DNA from: Hyphomicrobiales bacterium
Lineage (GTDB): Bacteria; Pseudomonadota; Alphaproteobacteria; Rhizobiales; Rhizobiaceae
Assembly: GCA_021775455.1 (NCBI GenBank)
Contig: JAJFHU010000019.1
Coordinates: 1 to 47,832, forward strand
Direction of reading: 5' to 3'
Length of the DNA: 47,832 nucleotides
Under the pieces are notes generated by a model. The model saw only the letters and a list, made by a program, of their open reading frames with translations. It was not told where the DNA came from and did no database searches. The position numbers and the translations under genes are program-made. Each line of letters starts with the position of its first letter. The stretch's first letter is position 1. Shown here one piece after another: positions 28,981-37,604 of the stretch.

Positions 28981-30081
28981 TTACGCTTTTACTGAACTTT
29001 TCAGCCGCATTACCCGGTTGTAAGAAGTCGTAATTGCGTCTTGTTTCAAACGGCCATCCTTGACTGCTTGTGTTACCCACTGGACAGCATTGGCCGGCAG
29101 ATTTTCGTCATAACTCAATGAATTCGACATTAATGCCAAATCATTGCCCGCTCGCAGTGCCAGTATCAGGGCCTCTTTCAGGCTGAATTTCTTGCGGATG
29201 GCGCCCATATCGAGGTCATCGGTAATGATCACCCCCTGGTAGTTCAATTGCCCTCTGAGAATTTGGGCTATGGCCTTGCGGGAAAAAGTAATCGGTTCGC
29301 GTCCCTCACTGAATTCGGTGTGAAACAAATGGCCGCTCATAATTAGCGGTGCGCGTGCGGCGAGTTTTTGAAACGGAACCAATTCAGGCTGTGTCCAGGT
29401 TGTTGTAATATCAACAAAACCGTCATGACTATCGCCGCGCGAAGAACCATGCCCCGGAAAATGCTTCAATGAACAAGCTACGCGTGCACTGGAGAACCCG
29501 TCAACAAAGGCTGCGGCATAAGCGGCAATGCGCTCCACATCAGTGCCAAAACTGCGTCCGTATTTACCAATTACCGGGTTATTTGGCTCGTGAATATCGA
29601 CCGATGGCGCCATATTGAAATTGAACCCGGCGGCCCGCAATTCCCGGCCGGCATGGGCATAGATCGTGCGCGCTTCATCTACGCTCTTGTTGCGAGCAAC
29701 CCATTGGGCAGTGGGTATTGGAGTTAACCCATGTTTTTTGCCAAGGCGCTGAACTTTGCCACCTTCCTGATCAATTGCAAGAAGTGCAGATCGGTCAGCA
29801 TTGACAAACATGGCAGAAAGCCCGGTTACAGCAGGTCCGCCCTTGACATTGTGACGAAGAAAAAGTGCGCCTCCTGCCCGACCACTTTTCAAGTGGGCGG
29901 CAAGTGCCTTGGTTGATTTGTTTCCAGTAGCAGAACCAGGAAAGCCGCAAACAAGAAGCTGGCCAGCCATTTTGGCAACTTCTGCTGCCTCCACACGGCT
30001 AGCGCGCATCAGGGCAGGAGCACTTAATCCTGCAGCGGCGAAACCGAGAATTTTTCTACGATTGAACTTCGTTTCCCGCAT
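28981..30081 (-). CDS. Glycoside hydrolase family 3 protein (beta-N-acetylhexosaminidase-like), Tat-exported
   Basis: A 366-residue GH3 N-domain enzyme related to NagZ. The motif SLKHFPGHG, the His/Asp dyad region GDSHDGF and the nucleophile region IITDDLDMGAI are all present, so it should be active on beta-N-acetylglucosaminides such as anhydromuropeptides. Unlike typical cytoplasmic NagZ it begins with a twin-arginine signal (NRRKILGFAAAGLSAPALM), which predicts folded export to the periplasm. It is 49 bp downstream of hisG on the same strand, an unexplained neighbour, and its end faces the DoxX gene across a shared terminator. Confidence 0.88.
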   Translation of the reverse strand: MRETKFNRRKILGFAAAGLSAPALMRASRVEAAEVAKMAGQLLVCGFPGSATGNKSTKALAAHLKSGRAGGALFLRHNVKGGPAVTGLSAMFVNADRSALLAIDQEGGKVQRLGKKHGLTPIPTAQWVARNKSVDEARTIYAHAGRELRAAGFNFNMAPSVDIHEPNNPVIGKYGRSFGTDVERIAAYAAAFVDGFSSARVACSLKHFPGHGSSRGDSHDGFVDITTTWTQPELVPFQKLAARAPLIMSGHLFHTEFSEGREPITFSRKAIAQILRGQLNYQGVIITDDLDMGAIRKKFSLKEALILALRAGNDLALMSNSLSYDENLPANAVQWVTQAVKDGRLKQDAITTSYNRVMRLKSSVKA

Positions 30082-30130
30082 GGTGTTCCTCCTGCATGCT
30101 TTGAAATTTTCCTGCTCTGTCAGCCGACCA

Positions 30131-30847
30131 TCAATCGACTAAGACCTTGTCCATTGCAAGGCGCAGCTCTTGGGTAATTTTCCGATCCCTGTCAGAAAAT
30201 TTCGCCATTTTCGAGATAATCAAATTCGCCTGCGATTTTAACATGATGCCATCGGAAAGTATCTTCAGGCCATTTGCCTTCAGCGTGGATCCGGTCGATG
30301 TAATATCGACAATTGCATCTGCCTGCCCGGCGGAAGGTGCAGCTTCGGTTGCCCCCAGGCTTTCGACAATTCGGTAAACCGCGATTCCATGATCTGCAAA
30401 GAATCTTTGTGTCAGGTTCCAGTACTTTGTTGCAATGCGCAGACGCCTGCCATGACGTGCACGAAATTCAGCTGCCACATCATCCAAATCTGACATTGAG
30501 TCCACGTCCACCCAGGCTTCCGGCACCGCAATTACAACGTTGGCATGTCCAAATCCGAGACTTACAACAAATTCGAGTGCCGCATCCGGTTCAGCAGTTC
30601 CTTCCCTGGCAAGATCTTCGCCCGTGATGCCAGCATGCAGATTTCCTGCTGCAAGTTCCCGTGCAATTTCGGATGCTGATAAAAAGGCAACACTCACCTT
30701 GCCGTCAATTCCTGGAATGTTTTTCAACGACCCTTGGTAGGAGCGCGCATCGGAAGGTATTTCAAGAAACAGACCGGCCTGCTCGAACATGGCAAGCGCC
30801 TGTTCCTTCAAGCGACCTTTGGAGGGAATGGCGAAGGTGAAGCTCAT
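30131..30847 (-). CDS. hisG: ATP phosphoribosyltransferase, short form catalytic subunit
   Basis: A 238-residue HisG_S, the first enzyme of histidine biosynthesis. The short form lacks the C-terminal regulatory domain and needs HisZ to work and to sense histidine. Motifs: FAIPSKGRLKEQAL at the start, GITGEDLAREG, RIATKYWNLTQRFF and the PRPP-binding VDITSTGSTLKANGL. Its ATG overlaps the hisZ stop as ATGA, so the two subunits are made in step. The his genes run hisS, hisZ, hisG in the direction of transcription. Confidence 0.96.
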   Translation of the reverse strand: MSFTFAIPSKGRLKEQALAMFEQAGLFLEIPSDARSYQGSLKNIPGIDGKVSVAFLSASEIARELAAGNLHAGITGEDLAREGTAEPDAALEFVVSLGFGHANVVIAVPEAWVDVDSMSDLDDVAAEFRARHGRRLRIATKYWNLTQRFFADHGIAVYRIVESLGATEAAPSAGQADAIVDITSTGSTLKANGLKILSDGIMLKSQANLIISKMAKFSDRDRKITQELRLAMDKVLVD

Positions 30848-31938
30848 TTTCCGGTCTCCGAAAGACGATCAACCCAGATTGAAAAACCAACCGCAGGAAT
30901 TTTTAACCGGGCCCCGAGCAAGGTCATTAACTGATCATAACGACCGCCGCCAGCAACCGGTTTGTCCATGCCGGAGCGATAAAGCTCAAAAACAAATCCA
31001 GTGTAATAATCCAGACGACGTCCAAATCCGGCCCGGTATCGCATCGCGACTAGCCCCTTGCCTGAAAGACCATCGCTGAGTGTTGCGAGGGCTTCTTTAC
31101 AACCATTCATAATGATCCCATTGTGGGCTTCGAATTCTGCAAGTGCATCGGACGCATCGACCAACGGTACATCGATTGCGAGAAATGCTTCCAGCGATTT
31201 GCGCTGGGATGAGTCGAGTTTTTCAGAAGCCAGTTCAAATTTTTCAAACAATCGGTCAGAGATTGCTGTCGGCGTCCTGCTTCCGGTTAACGGTAGACCG
31301 GCCTTAACCATCTCATCGGCGAGCCAACCGGAAACAGCTTCCCGATCCCCGCATTCCAGCTTGGCACGAATATCAGATGGTAATGCCGCAAACCTGTCCT
31401 CCGCACCGTTGGAAATCCTTTCAAGGCTTTCACCGAGAAGCTCTCCATCGCCAAAGCTGCGGATCAGTTTTTTACGCCAGGCCTCAGGTATCGCCAATGC
31501 CTCCAACACTGTTGCAAAAATTGCCTGATCGCCGAGAACCAGTTTCAGATCTGTTTCCCCGACACTTTTCAGCGCTGACACGGCGTGCTTCAAAATGTGG
31601 AGATCGGCTGCTTCTTTGTCCTGCGCGCCAAAATCTTCCATGCCAGCTTGCGTGAATTCCTGCGCGTCATCTCTGCGCTGGCGGAAAACGGAACCGCAGT
31701 AGGCATATTGTCCTTGTTCACTGCCGGACTGGAGATGCTTCAAACAAACGGGAATTGTAAATTCCGGGCGCAAGCAGAGGCTCTTTCCACCATTTTCTGT
31801 TGTGATGAAGATACGGCGGCGCAAATCCTCGCCAGCAGTATCCAGAAACGGGTCAGCCGGTTGCAACAAACCGATCTCCGGCATAGCGCAGGTTTGCGTC
31901 TGAAAATAGGCTTGCAGCTGGTTGGAAATACTGGTCAT
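30844..31938 (-). CDS. hisZ: ATP phosphoribosyltransferase regulatory subunit
   Basis: A 364-residue HisZ, a catalytically dead paralogue of histidyl-tRNA synthetase that forms a hetero-octamer with short HisG. It keeps class II motif-2-like sequence (YCGSVFRQRRDDAQEFTQAG) and a modified GRRLDYYTGFVFELY segment but has no anticodon-binding domain. I choose the ATG at 31938 (MTSISNQLQAYF), preceded by AGGTG at 8 nt, over one at 31965, because the latter lies inside a palindromic intergenic repeat. Confidence 0.93.
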   Translation of the reverse strand: MTSISNQLQAYFQTQTCAMPEIGLLQPADPFLDTAGEDLRRRIFITTENGGKSLCLRPEFTIPVCLKHLQSGSEQGQYAYCGSVFRQRRDDAQEFTQAGMEDFGAQDKEAADLHILKHAVSALKSVGETDLKLVLGDQAIFATVLEALAIPEAWRKKLIRSFGDGELLGESLERISNGAEDRFAALPSDIRAKLECGDREAVSGWLADEMVKAGLPLTGSRTPTAISDRLFEKFELASEKLDSSQRKSLEAFLAIDVPLVDASDALAEFEAHNGIIMNGCKEALATLSDGLSGKGLVAMRYRAGFGRRLDYYTGFVFELYRSGMDKPVAGGGRYDQLMTLLGARLKIPAVGFSIWVDRLSETGK

Positions 31939-31956
31939 GGCGGTTTCACCTACAAC

Positions 31957-32045
31957 CCTCGTCATCCTCGGGCCTGACCATAGGATACAGGCTGTAGTGC
32001 AACCGTACCATGGATCCTCGCCTCAAGGGCGAGGATGACGGAATG
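31957..32045. repeat. Palindromic intergenic repeat, inverted pair
   Basis: Two inverted copies of one element lie between hisS and hisZ. The right copy is a perfect 9-bp hairpin, ATCCTCGCC (32014-32022), TCAAG, GGCGAGGAT (32028-32036), followed by GACGG. The left copy reads CGTCATCCTCGGGCCTGACC from about 31961. The two share CGTCATCCTCG-(G/C)-(G/C)-C in opposite orientation. The form resembles the dispersed 'ATCCTCG...CGAGGATGAC' palindromes common between genes in rhizobia. It would form a hairpin in the hisS-hisZ transcript. Confidence 0.75.
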
Positions 32046-32073
32046 ACACACACATTACCCCACTTACTATCCA

Positions 32074-33660
32074 TCAGCCTTCGGAGCCCTGTTCAGCCAG
32101 CAGTTTTGTGACTTCCGCCACCAGATCATCTTGATTTATCTCAAACTGTCCGGGGCGGGTTTCGCGCCACTCCTCGTTGGATTCGATTGCTTCGGCCTGC
32201 TTGCGACCCTCGATCAAATCCTTGATTTGCAGCTTGCCATTGGCGCGTTCATCCTGGCCCTGAATGATTGCTATGGGGCATCCGCGCCGGTCCCCATATT
32301 GCAACTGTTTGCCAAATTTGTTCAGATTGCCCTGATACATCTCGGCGCGGATGCCAGCCTTGCGCAGGTCTTGTACCATTTTCTGGTAGCTGCCCAGCGC
32401 TTCCACATCCTTGTCCATGACGGTAACGAGCACGGGGGAAGGCAATTGGTCCTGACCGAGTTTGCCTAGGTTTTTCAGCGCCGTCATCAGGCGGGAAACA
32501 CCCATGGAAAAGCCGGTTGCAGGCACATCCTGTCCGGTAAAGCGCTTGACTAGACCATCGTATCGCCCGCCGCCACCGACGGAGCCGAACACCACTTCCT
32601 GACCTTTTTCATTGGTGACGGGGAAGGTGAGTTCTGCTTCATAAACCATGCCGGTGTAATACTCGAGGCCTCGGACACAGGAGGGGTCTATGCGAATTTG
32701 ATCCGTACCGTAACCTGCAGCTCTTACAAGTTTCCGCAGGTTTTCTAGTTCATCCAATCCGATTTGAGTAGTTAATGGAATATCTTCAGAATTAAGCATC
32801 TTTCGGAGATACTTTTCGTAGACACGAATTGAAAAAGGTTTTCTCCAACCACGAGTAAAAAACCGATGAACCCTTTGTAGTCGACTATGTTTTTCAAGCA
32901 TCCAAGGTGAAATCATAGTAGTAGCGGAAACGATTGCAACATTGGCTGAGGGTTCTAACTTGGCACCCTGCGTGAAATCGCCGCTTTCATCATCAGTACG
33001 ACCTTCATCAAGCAGTTCTGTAAGTCCAAGTGGTCCGACTTTTTCTAGTTTATCCACCGAACGAAGCACAATGATTTTACTGCTTTCTTGAACCATCAGT
33101 GCTTCCATTACCCCGTCGAGCACTTTGCGGTTGTTGACGCGGATGACATAGCCGCCTCGCTTGATGCCGAGGGCCTCCATGACATCGGCCATCATCATGC
33201 ACATCTCCGCATCGGCCTGAACGCCGGGCGCACCGACCGTATCGGCATCGAACTGCTTGAATTGGCGAAATCTACCAGCCTTAATTTTTCCTTCGTTGCG
33301 GAAGACCCAGCCATTGCGGTAGGTGCGGTAGGGCAACTGGATTTCGTTAATGTTTTCTGCCACGTGACGGGCAAGCGGGGCCGTCAAATCGTAACGCAGG
33401 CTCATCCATTGTTCGTCATCATCCTCAACGGAGAACACACCCTCATTTGGGCGGTCTGAATCCGGCAGGAATTTACCCAAACAGTCCGTATACTCGAACA
33501 TCGGGGTTTCGACGGGGTCAAAGCCGTAGCGCTCGAACACTTCGCGGATTTTTGCGACCATCTCGTCGGTAGCGCGGATATCTTCCGGTGAACGGTCTAC
33601 AAAGCCGCGCGGCAAACGCGCCTTTACCTTCTGCGGTTTTTTCTTTTTTTTGTCGGACAT
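32074..33660 (-). CDS. hisS: Histidyl-tRNA synthetase (alphaproteobacterial type)
   Basis: A 528-residue class II synthetase. Visible are motif 1 around [18 protein letters not shown], motif 2 [23 protein letters not shown], the histidine-specific [12 protein letters not shown], motif 3 [10 protein letters not shown] and a C-terminal anticodon domain. It is much longer than the ~420-residue E. coli enzyme, as in other alphaproteobacteria, many of which use tRNA-His lacking G-1 and a divergent HisRS. The segment from about residue 190 to 323 (32690-33090) is markedly A+T-rich and unusual in sequence compared with the rest. Start: ATG 33660 ([10 protein letters not shown]) is preferred to ATG 33681; both have poor ribosome sites. 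Confidence 0.94.
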   Translation of the reverse strand: MSDKKKKKPQKVKARLPRGFVDRSPEDIRATDEMVAKIREVFERYGFDPVETPMFEYTDCLGKFLPDSDRPNEGVFSVEDDDEQWMSLRYDLTAPLARHVAENINEIQLPYRTYRNGWVFRNEGKIKAGRFRQFKQFDADTVGAPGVQADAEMCMMMADVMEALGIKRGGYVIRVNNRKVLDGVMEALMVQESSKIIVLRSVDKLEKVGPLGLTELLDEGRTDDESGDFTQGAKLEPSANVAIVSATTMISPWMLEKHSRLQRVHRFFTRGWRKPFSIRVYEKYLRKMLNSEDIPLTTQIGLDELENLRKLVRAAGYGTDQIRIDPSCVRGLEYYTGMVYEAELTFPVTNEKGQEVVFGSVGGGGRYDGLVKRFTGQDVPATGFSMGVSRLMTALKNLGKLGQDQLPSPVLVTVMDKDVEALGSYQKMVQDLRKAGIRAEMYQGNLNKFGKQLQYGDRRGCPIAIIQGQDERANGKLQIKDLIEGRKQAEAIESNEEWRETRPGQFEINQDDLVAEVTKLLAEQGSEG

Positions 33661-33899
33661 GATTTCAATCTGATTCTTCAATAGGGTTTATGGGCACACA
33701 GCAGTCACGAGGCAAGCAGCGAACGAATTACTTGCTTGACCGGGAAATGAATTTTCTTGTGACGATTGGCAATAAGAATTCGCTTCCGGATCAAGTGCCG
33801 GAATGTCGATGGTCATTATGATGGCTTGCAATTCTTAAAGTGACTGAATTCATGGGCGCTTTCTTAGTGTGAAATTGCCCGATCGGCAAGCGTGAATTC

Positions 33900-34523
33900 C
33901 TAGGGTCTCTTGAAAGTACGCCGTTTTTTCTCAATCAATGGACGGCAATAACAATCGTCAGTGTGGTCATTGACCATCCCCATCGCCTGCATGAAGGCAT
34001 AGACTGTAGTGGGGCCAACAAAACTCCAACCCCGCTTCTTGAGGTCTTTTGATATTCCAGTCGACACCGGCGTACTACCGGGAATGGTTTCCCGCGTAAC
34101 ACTGGCCGGACGATCTGAGGGATCAGTTTCGAATGACCAAAAATATTTGGCCAAAGAACCCTGTTCTTCCATCAACTCCAACGCACGATTGGCATTGTTG
34201 ATCGTGGAGCGGATTTTTCCCTGATGCCGAACAATGCCTGCATCCTGTAAAAGATGCTCAACGTCATTGTCTCCCATTTTGGCAACACGGGCGATTTCAA
34301 AATTATGGAAAGCCTTTCGAAAATTTTCGCGCTTTCTCAGAATCGTCAACCAGGACAGTCCGGACTGGAATCCTTCCAGACAAATTTTTTCAAACAGGCG
34401 ATTGTCATCATCTACGGGTACACCCCACTCAAAATCATGATAATGCAGGTAAAGTTCGTCTTCACCAGGCCAAAAACATCGTGATTTTCCGTCAGTAAAG
34501 GTTTTATTCTCCAAATTGGGCAT
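33900..34523 (-). CDS. tag: DNA-3-methyladenine glycosylase I
   Basis: A 207-residue Tag protein that excises 3-methyladenine from alkylated DNA. It aligns along its length with the E. coli enzyme: RCFWPGEDELYLHYHDFEWGVP at the N-terminus, FEKICLEGFQSGLSWLTILRKRENFRKAF, LLQDAGIVRHQGKI, and KKRGWSFVGPTTVYAFMQAMGMVNDH near the end. The Cys and His residues of its structural zinc site are present (Cys16, His in VNDH, and a C-terminal Cys-Arg segment). It lies 239 bp upstream of hisS on the same strand. The gap between them (33661-33899) shows no further gene. Confidence 0.94.
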   Translation of the reverse strand: MPNLENKTFTDGKSRCFWPGEDELYLHYHDFEWGVPVDDDNRLFEKICLEGFQSGLSWLTILRKRENFRKAFHNFEIARVAKMGDNDVEHLLQDAGIVRHQGKIRSTINNANRALELMEEQGSLAKYFWSFETDPSDRPASVTRETIPGSTPVSTGISKDLKKRGWSFVGPTTVYAFMQAMGMVNDHTDDCYCRPLIEKKRRTFKRP

Positions 34524-34659
34524 AATGATCGACTCACCTGTTAACGTTAAGACAGACTAATCTGGCGCAATCGCCAGTCAATGTCAGTAGACGTCACTTT
34601 TTTCTTGATTGCCCGTCATATGTTTATAGGCTTAACCAAACCAGTTGACCGGAACGCGC

Positions 34660-35424
34660 ATGGAACTTGCTTTGCTCTTCGCCCAGAAGCGGATTTATCG
34701 AGCCACCAGAATGGCAAGCATGTTTGTTGTAACAGGATTTGCGATTGCAATTTGTGTGATTTCCAACTCAACCGCCGCATCGGCTTTGAGTGACCGTGAA
34801 TTGCTTCGCGGTTTCAATCTGACGGTGTTTGGCGCTGAATATGCCCCGTTTGGAGTTCAATCACGATACGTCCGCAAGTTTCGCGGGACAGTAAATTTCA
34901 AGATTCACAACATGTCCAGGAAGAACCGTACCTCCGCGGCACGTTCATTCATAAGCGGTCTGAACAATCAGATCCGTGGACTGAGTACACGGATAGTTAC
35001 TGGTGGGACCAAGGCGAATTTCAATCTCTACATTGTGGATCGCAAAGATTATGAATCCATCGCCCGTACGAAAGTTTACAGGCGGAGCGCAAAAAAGATT
35101 CCTGGAAAATGCCTGGTCCGATCAGTGTTTTCCCGTAGAGGCATCCTTCGCTCAGACGCCATAATTGTTTCCGATGAAGGAGAAGCCTTGTTCAAGCGCT
35201 GCCTAGCGGAGGAAATACTCCAAGGGCTTGGTCCATTGAATGAGCACACGAGCCTCTCAAAAAGCATGTTCAATGACCGTAGCAAGCATACCAACTTTAC
35301 GAAGTTTGATCGATACATCCTGAACATGCTGTATGATCGGCGCATCTCAAACGGAGCGTCGCCAGATAATGTGAACGCTGTCCTTCCTACTGTGCTCAAG
35401 GATATACGTCGACGTTTGAATTAG
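34660..35424 (+). CDS. DUF2927 domain-containing exported protein
   Basis: A protein of about 254 residues with a hydrophobic N-terminal segment (MFVVTGFAIAICVISNSTAASA), probably a signal peptide or anchor, followed by a DUF2927 domain. The family signature RCLAEEILQGLGPLNE and the C-terminal FTKFDRYILNMLYDRRISNGASP are clear. The region resembles a metallopeptidase-like fold, but I see no HExxH motif, and function is unknown. The ATG at 34660 is chosen; TTG 34645 and ATG near 34711 are possible. It stands alone, divergent from tag and 176 bp before an L,D-transpeptidase gene. Confidence 0.8.
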   Translation: MELALLFAQKRIYRATRMASMFVVTGFAIAICVISNSTAASALSDRELLRGFNLTVFGAEYAPFGVQSRYVRKFRGTVNFKIHNMSRKNRTSAARSFISGLNNQIRGLSTRIVTGGTKANFNLYIVDRKDYESIARTKVYRRSAKKIPGKCLVRSVFSRRGILRSDAIIVSDEGEALFKRCLAEEILQGLGPLNEHTSLSKSMFNDRSKHTNFTKFDRYILNMLYDRRISNGASPDNVNAVLPTVLKDIRRRLN

Positions 35425-35600
35425 GATTCGATTAACGCTCTTCGCGAACCCTTCCTTTACCACGATTCAATCAAATTTTAGCTTTTCCGGGCTGATTCAT
35501 AATTCTCTTTATCTATTGCCACAAAATGGAGGGAGTAATCCCGGTAATCAGCGAAGTTATGCAGTTGCCGATTAGTCTGACGATGAGTTGAGAGTACGTC

Positions 35601-36485
35601 ATGAAATTGAAGAAAATTGAGTTGTTAACAGCACTTCTCCTAGCCCTGCCCCTTCACAATGCCGAGGCTGGTTCCCGGTACGAAACGCCTCCGCCAACCC
35701 AGCTATCACCCGATCTGGCTTCTCCCTGGTTGCTTCAACTAAAACAACCTTCAAGCCAACAAAGGGCTCGCAAAGTGCAACAGCCTGCTGCACAACCACG
35801 CAGGAAAAACAGCCTTTTTGGTTCCGTTACGGCTACCCAGCGAAGGCAGCACAAACAGCCGACAGGTATATTTGCGATCTTTGCCGAGCCAAACCCAAAG
35901 CAACAGCCGGTTGTGGTGCACAGAAAGAAACAAAATGTGGTCGGGCTACCGGTCTATAACCGCAAGAAAAAACAATTGGCCTATGCGAGTGAACCTGCCC
36001 CTACACCAGTTCCAGAACGCCCCAAGATTGATCCAAAATTCCACCCCCAAACGGTTAGCTACGAGAGCAACCAGAAAGTCGGCACCATAATTGTAGATAC
36101 CAACAGCCGATTTTTGTATCTGGTTCTTGGGGACTCGACAGCACGTCGCTATGGCGTAGGTGTTGGCAAAGAGGGCTTTGAATGGCGTGGCACGCACAAT
36201 GTTACCCGCAAGGCAGAGTGGCCTTCCTGGCGCCCACCACAGGAAATGATCAAGCGGGAAAGGGCCAAAGGTCGCGAACTACCTGCATTCATGGAAGGCG
36301 GCCCCGCAAATCCGCTTGGTGCGCGGGCGATATATATAGGTGACACCTTGTATCGTATACATGGAACGAATCAGCCCTGGACCATCGGACAAGCAGTATC
36401 ATCGGGTTGTATCCGGATGCGTAACGAAGATGTGATGGATCTCTACGAACGCGTCAAAATGGGCGCAAAAGTGATTGTTTCTTAG
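35601..36485 (+). CDS. L,D-transpeptidase (YkuD domain), long paralogue
   Basis: A 294-residue exported protein. Signal peptide about 1-23 (MKLKKIELLTALLLALPLHNAEA), then a Pro/Gln/Lys-rich low-complexity linker to about residue 150, then a YkuD catalytic domain. The active site is intact: HGTNQPWTIGQAVSSGCIRM with the conserved His, Ser and nucleophile Cys. Such enzymes make 3-3 peptidoglycan cross-links or attach proteins to the wall in the periplasm. A shorter paralogue follows. The basic linker may bind peptidoglycan or give reach through the periplasm. Confidence 0.92.
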   Translation: MKLKKIELLTALLLALPLHNAEAGSRYETPPPTQLSPDLASPWLLQLKQPSSQQRARKVQQPAAQPRRKNSLFGSVTATQRRQHKQPTGIFAIFAEPNPKQQPVVVHRKKQNVVGLPVYNRKKKQLAYASEPAPTPVPERPKIDPKFHPQTVSYESNQKVGTIIVDTNSRFLYLVLGDSTARRYGVGVGKEGFEWRGTHNVTRKAEWPSWRPPQEMIKRERAKGRELPAFMEGGPANPLGARAIYIGDTLYRIHGTNQPWTIGQAVSSGCIRMRNEDVMDLYERVKMGAKVIVS

Positions 36486-36560
36486 AAATACAATCGCAAT
36501 ACCGGAGAATTTCTGGGTTTTTACCCGAAATTTCACAAATTTTGGATTGTCAAAGACATA

Positions 36561-36601
36561 AACCGGGTAAATCGCGATCGTGATTTTCCCGGTTTCGTTT
36601 T
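36561..36601 (+). terminator. Putative terminator between the two L,D-transpeptidase genes
   Basis: AACCGGGTAAATC (36561-36573), 8-nt loop, GATTTTCCCGGTT (36582-36594): a 13-bp stem with one mismatch, followed by TCGTTTT. It implies that the second paralogue has its own promoter in the remaining ~130 bp. Confidence 0.7.
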
Positions 36602-36729
36602 GCAAATTGGCAACACCTGAAAAAAATCGGCTTGAATGTTAGTGTCCAACCCTTGAATATTTTGATGCCGCCCAATAGGGTTCGGCCTGATTGTGGGCGT
36701 TAAATAACAGATAATTTTGGACTAGATCA

Positions 36730-37437
36730 ATGTTTTACAGACTTTTGGCAGTTATGGCCCTCTTGGGTGGATTTGCAATAGTTGGAATGTTTTCAACTGC
36801 AGAGCCTGCACGCGCGGAACTCCAGCGGGTATTCGACTACACTGAAATGCGCTGGAAGATGGTTGATGTTACGCAGCGTCGCTATCAGCGCAAGAATCCT
36901 CCAGCAAAATTCAAGAAACGCAATGTAGCGGTGGTTACTGACCTCAAGCCAGGTACAGTTGTTATCCATACAGACGAAAAATTCCTCTACTACATTACAG
37001 ACAACAACAAAGCCATTCGTTATGGCGTTGGTGTTGGTCGTGAAGGATTTACCTGGAACGGTGAAGTACGCGTAAGAAGGAAAGTTGAGTGGCCGACCTG
37101 GACACCTCCACCAGAAATGCGTGCTCGTGAAGCTGCTGAAGGCCGCATTCTTCCTGTCAGCATGCAAGGTGGCATTGACAATCCTTTGGGCGCCCGAGCA
37201 ATGTATTTGTATCAGGGTGGACGGGACACATTGTACCGAATTCACGGCACCAATCAGCCATGGTCGATTGGTCTTAGTCTGTCTTCCGGTTGCATCCGCA
37301 TGATGAACAAGGATGTTGAAGATCTTTATGAGCGTGTAAATCTCGGCACAAAAGTTGTTGTGGTTGGGCCAGGTCAGGACGTTTCGAAGTATCTGAAGGA
37401 AAACAAAAACCCATTTTCTGTGCTTTTTGGCGGCTAA
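36730..37437 (+). CDS. L,D-transpeptidase (YkuD domain), short paralogue
   Basis: A 235-residue exported L,D-transpeptidase with signal peptide [21 protein letters not shown] and a short spacer before the YkuD domain. The catalytic motif [20 protein letters not shown] is nearly identical to that of the preceding gene, and [15 protein letters not shown] and [11 protein letters not shown] are shared as well. It therefore arose from the same duplication but lacks the Pro/Gln-rich linker. It ends with VLFGG and is followed by its own terminator. Confidence 0.92.
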   Translation: MFYRLLAVMALLGGFAIVGMFSTAEPARAELQRVFDYTEMRWKMVDVTQRRYQRKNPPAKFKKRNVAVVTDLKPGTVVIHTDEKFLYYITDNNKAIRYGVGVGREGFTWNGEVRVRRKVEWPTWTPPPEMRAREAAEGRILPVSMQGGIDNPLGARAMYLYQGGRDTLYRIHGTNQPWSIGLSLSSGCIRMMNKDVEDLYERVNLGTKVVVVGPGQDVSKYLKENKNPFSVLFGG

Positions 37438-37464
37438 CCGCTCAAATAGTTGAAATCAAGAAAG

Positions 37465-37494
37465 AGCCTGCCTCAATTTGAAGCGGGCTTTTTT
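37465..37494 (+). terminator. Rho-independent terminator after second L,D-transpeptidase gene
   Basis: AGCCTGC (37465-37471), 11-nt loop, GCGGGCT (37483-37489), then TTTTTG; 7-bp stem with one G-U pair. Confidence 0.82.
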
Positions 37495-37604
37495 GTGCAT
37501 ATTAAGCGTTCCAGACTTCATATGAAATCAAGCATCATATCATCCCAACTGATAGTTTCAGTCGCTTGTTATTCGAGTTATATAAATCGGTCTGGAGTTA
37601 CAGA

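Noticed and set aside
30844-33660. hisZ and hisS as a possible recent duplication of one synthetase gene
   Set aside because: HisZ is an ancient, functionally distinct paralogue needed by short HisG; the two proteins here are too different for a recent event.
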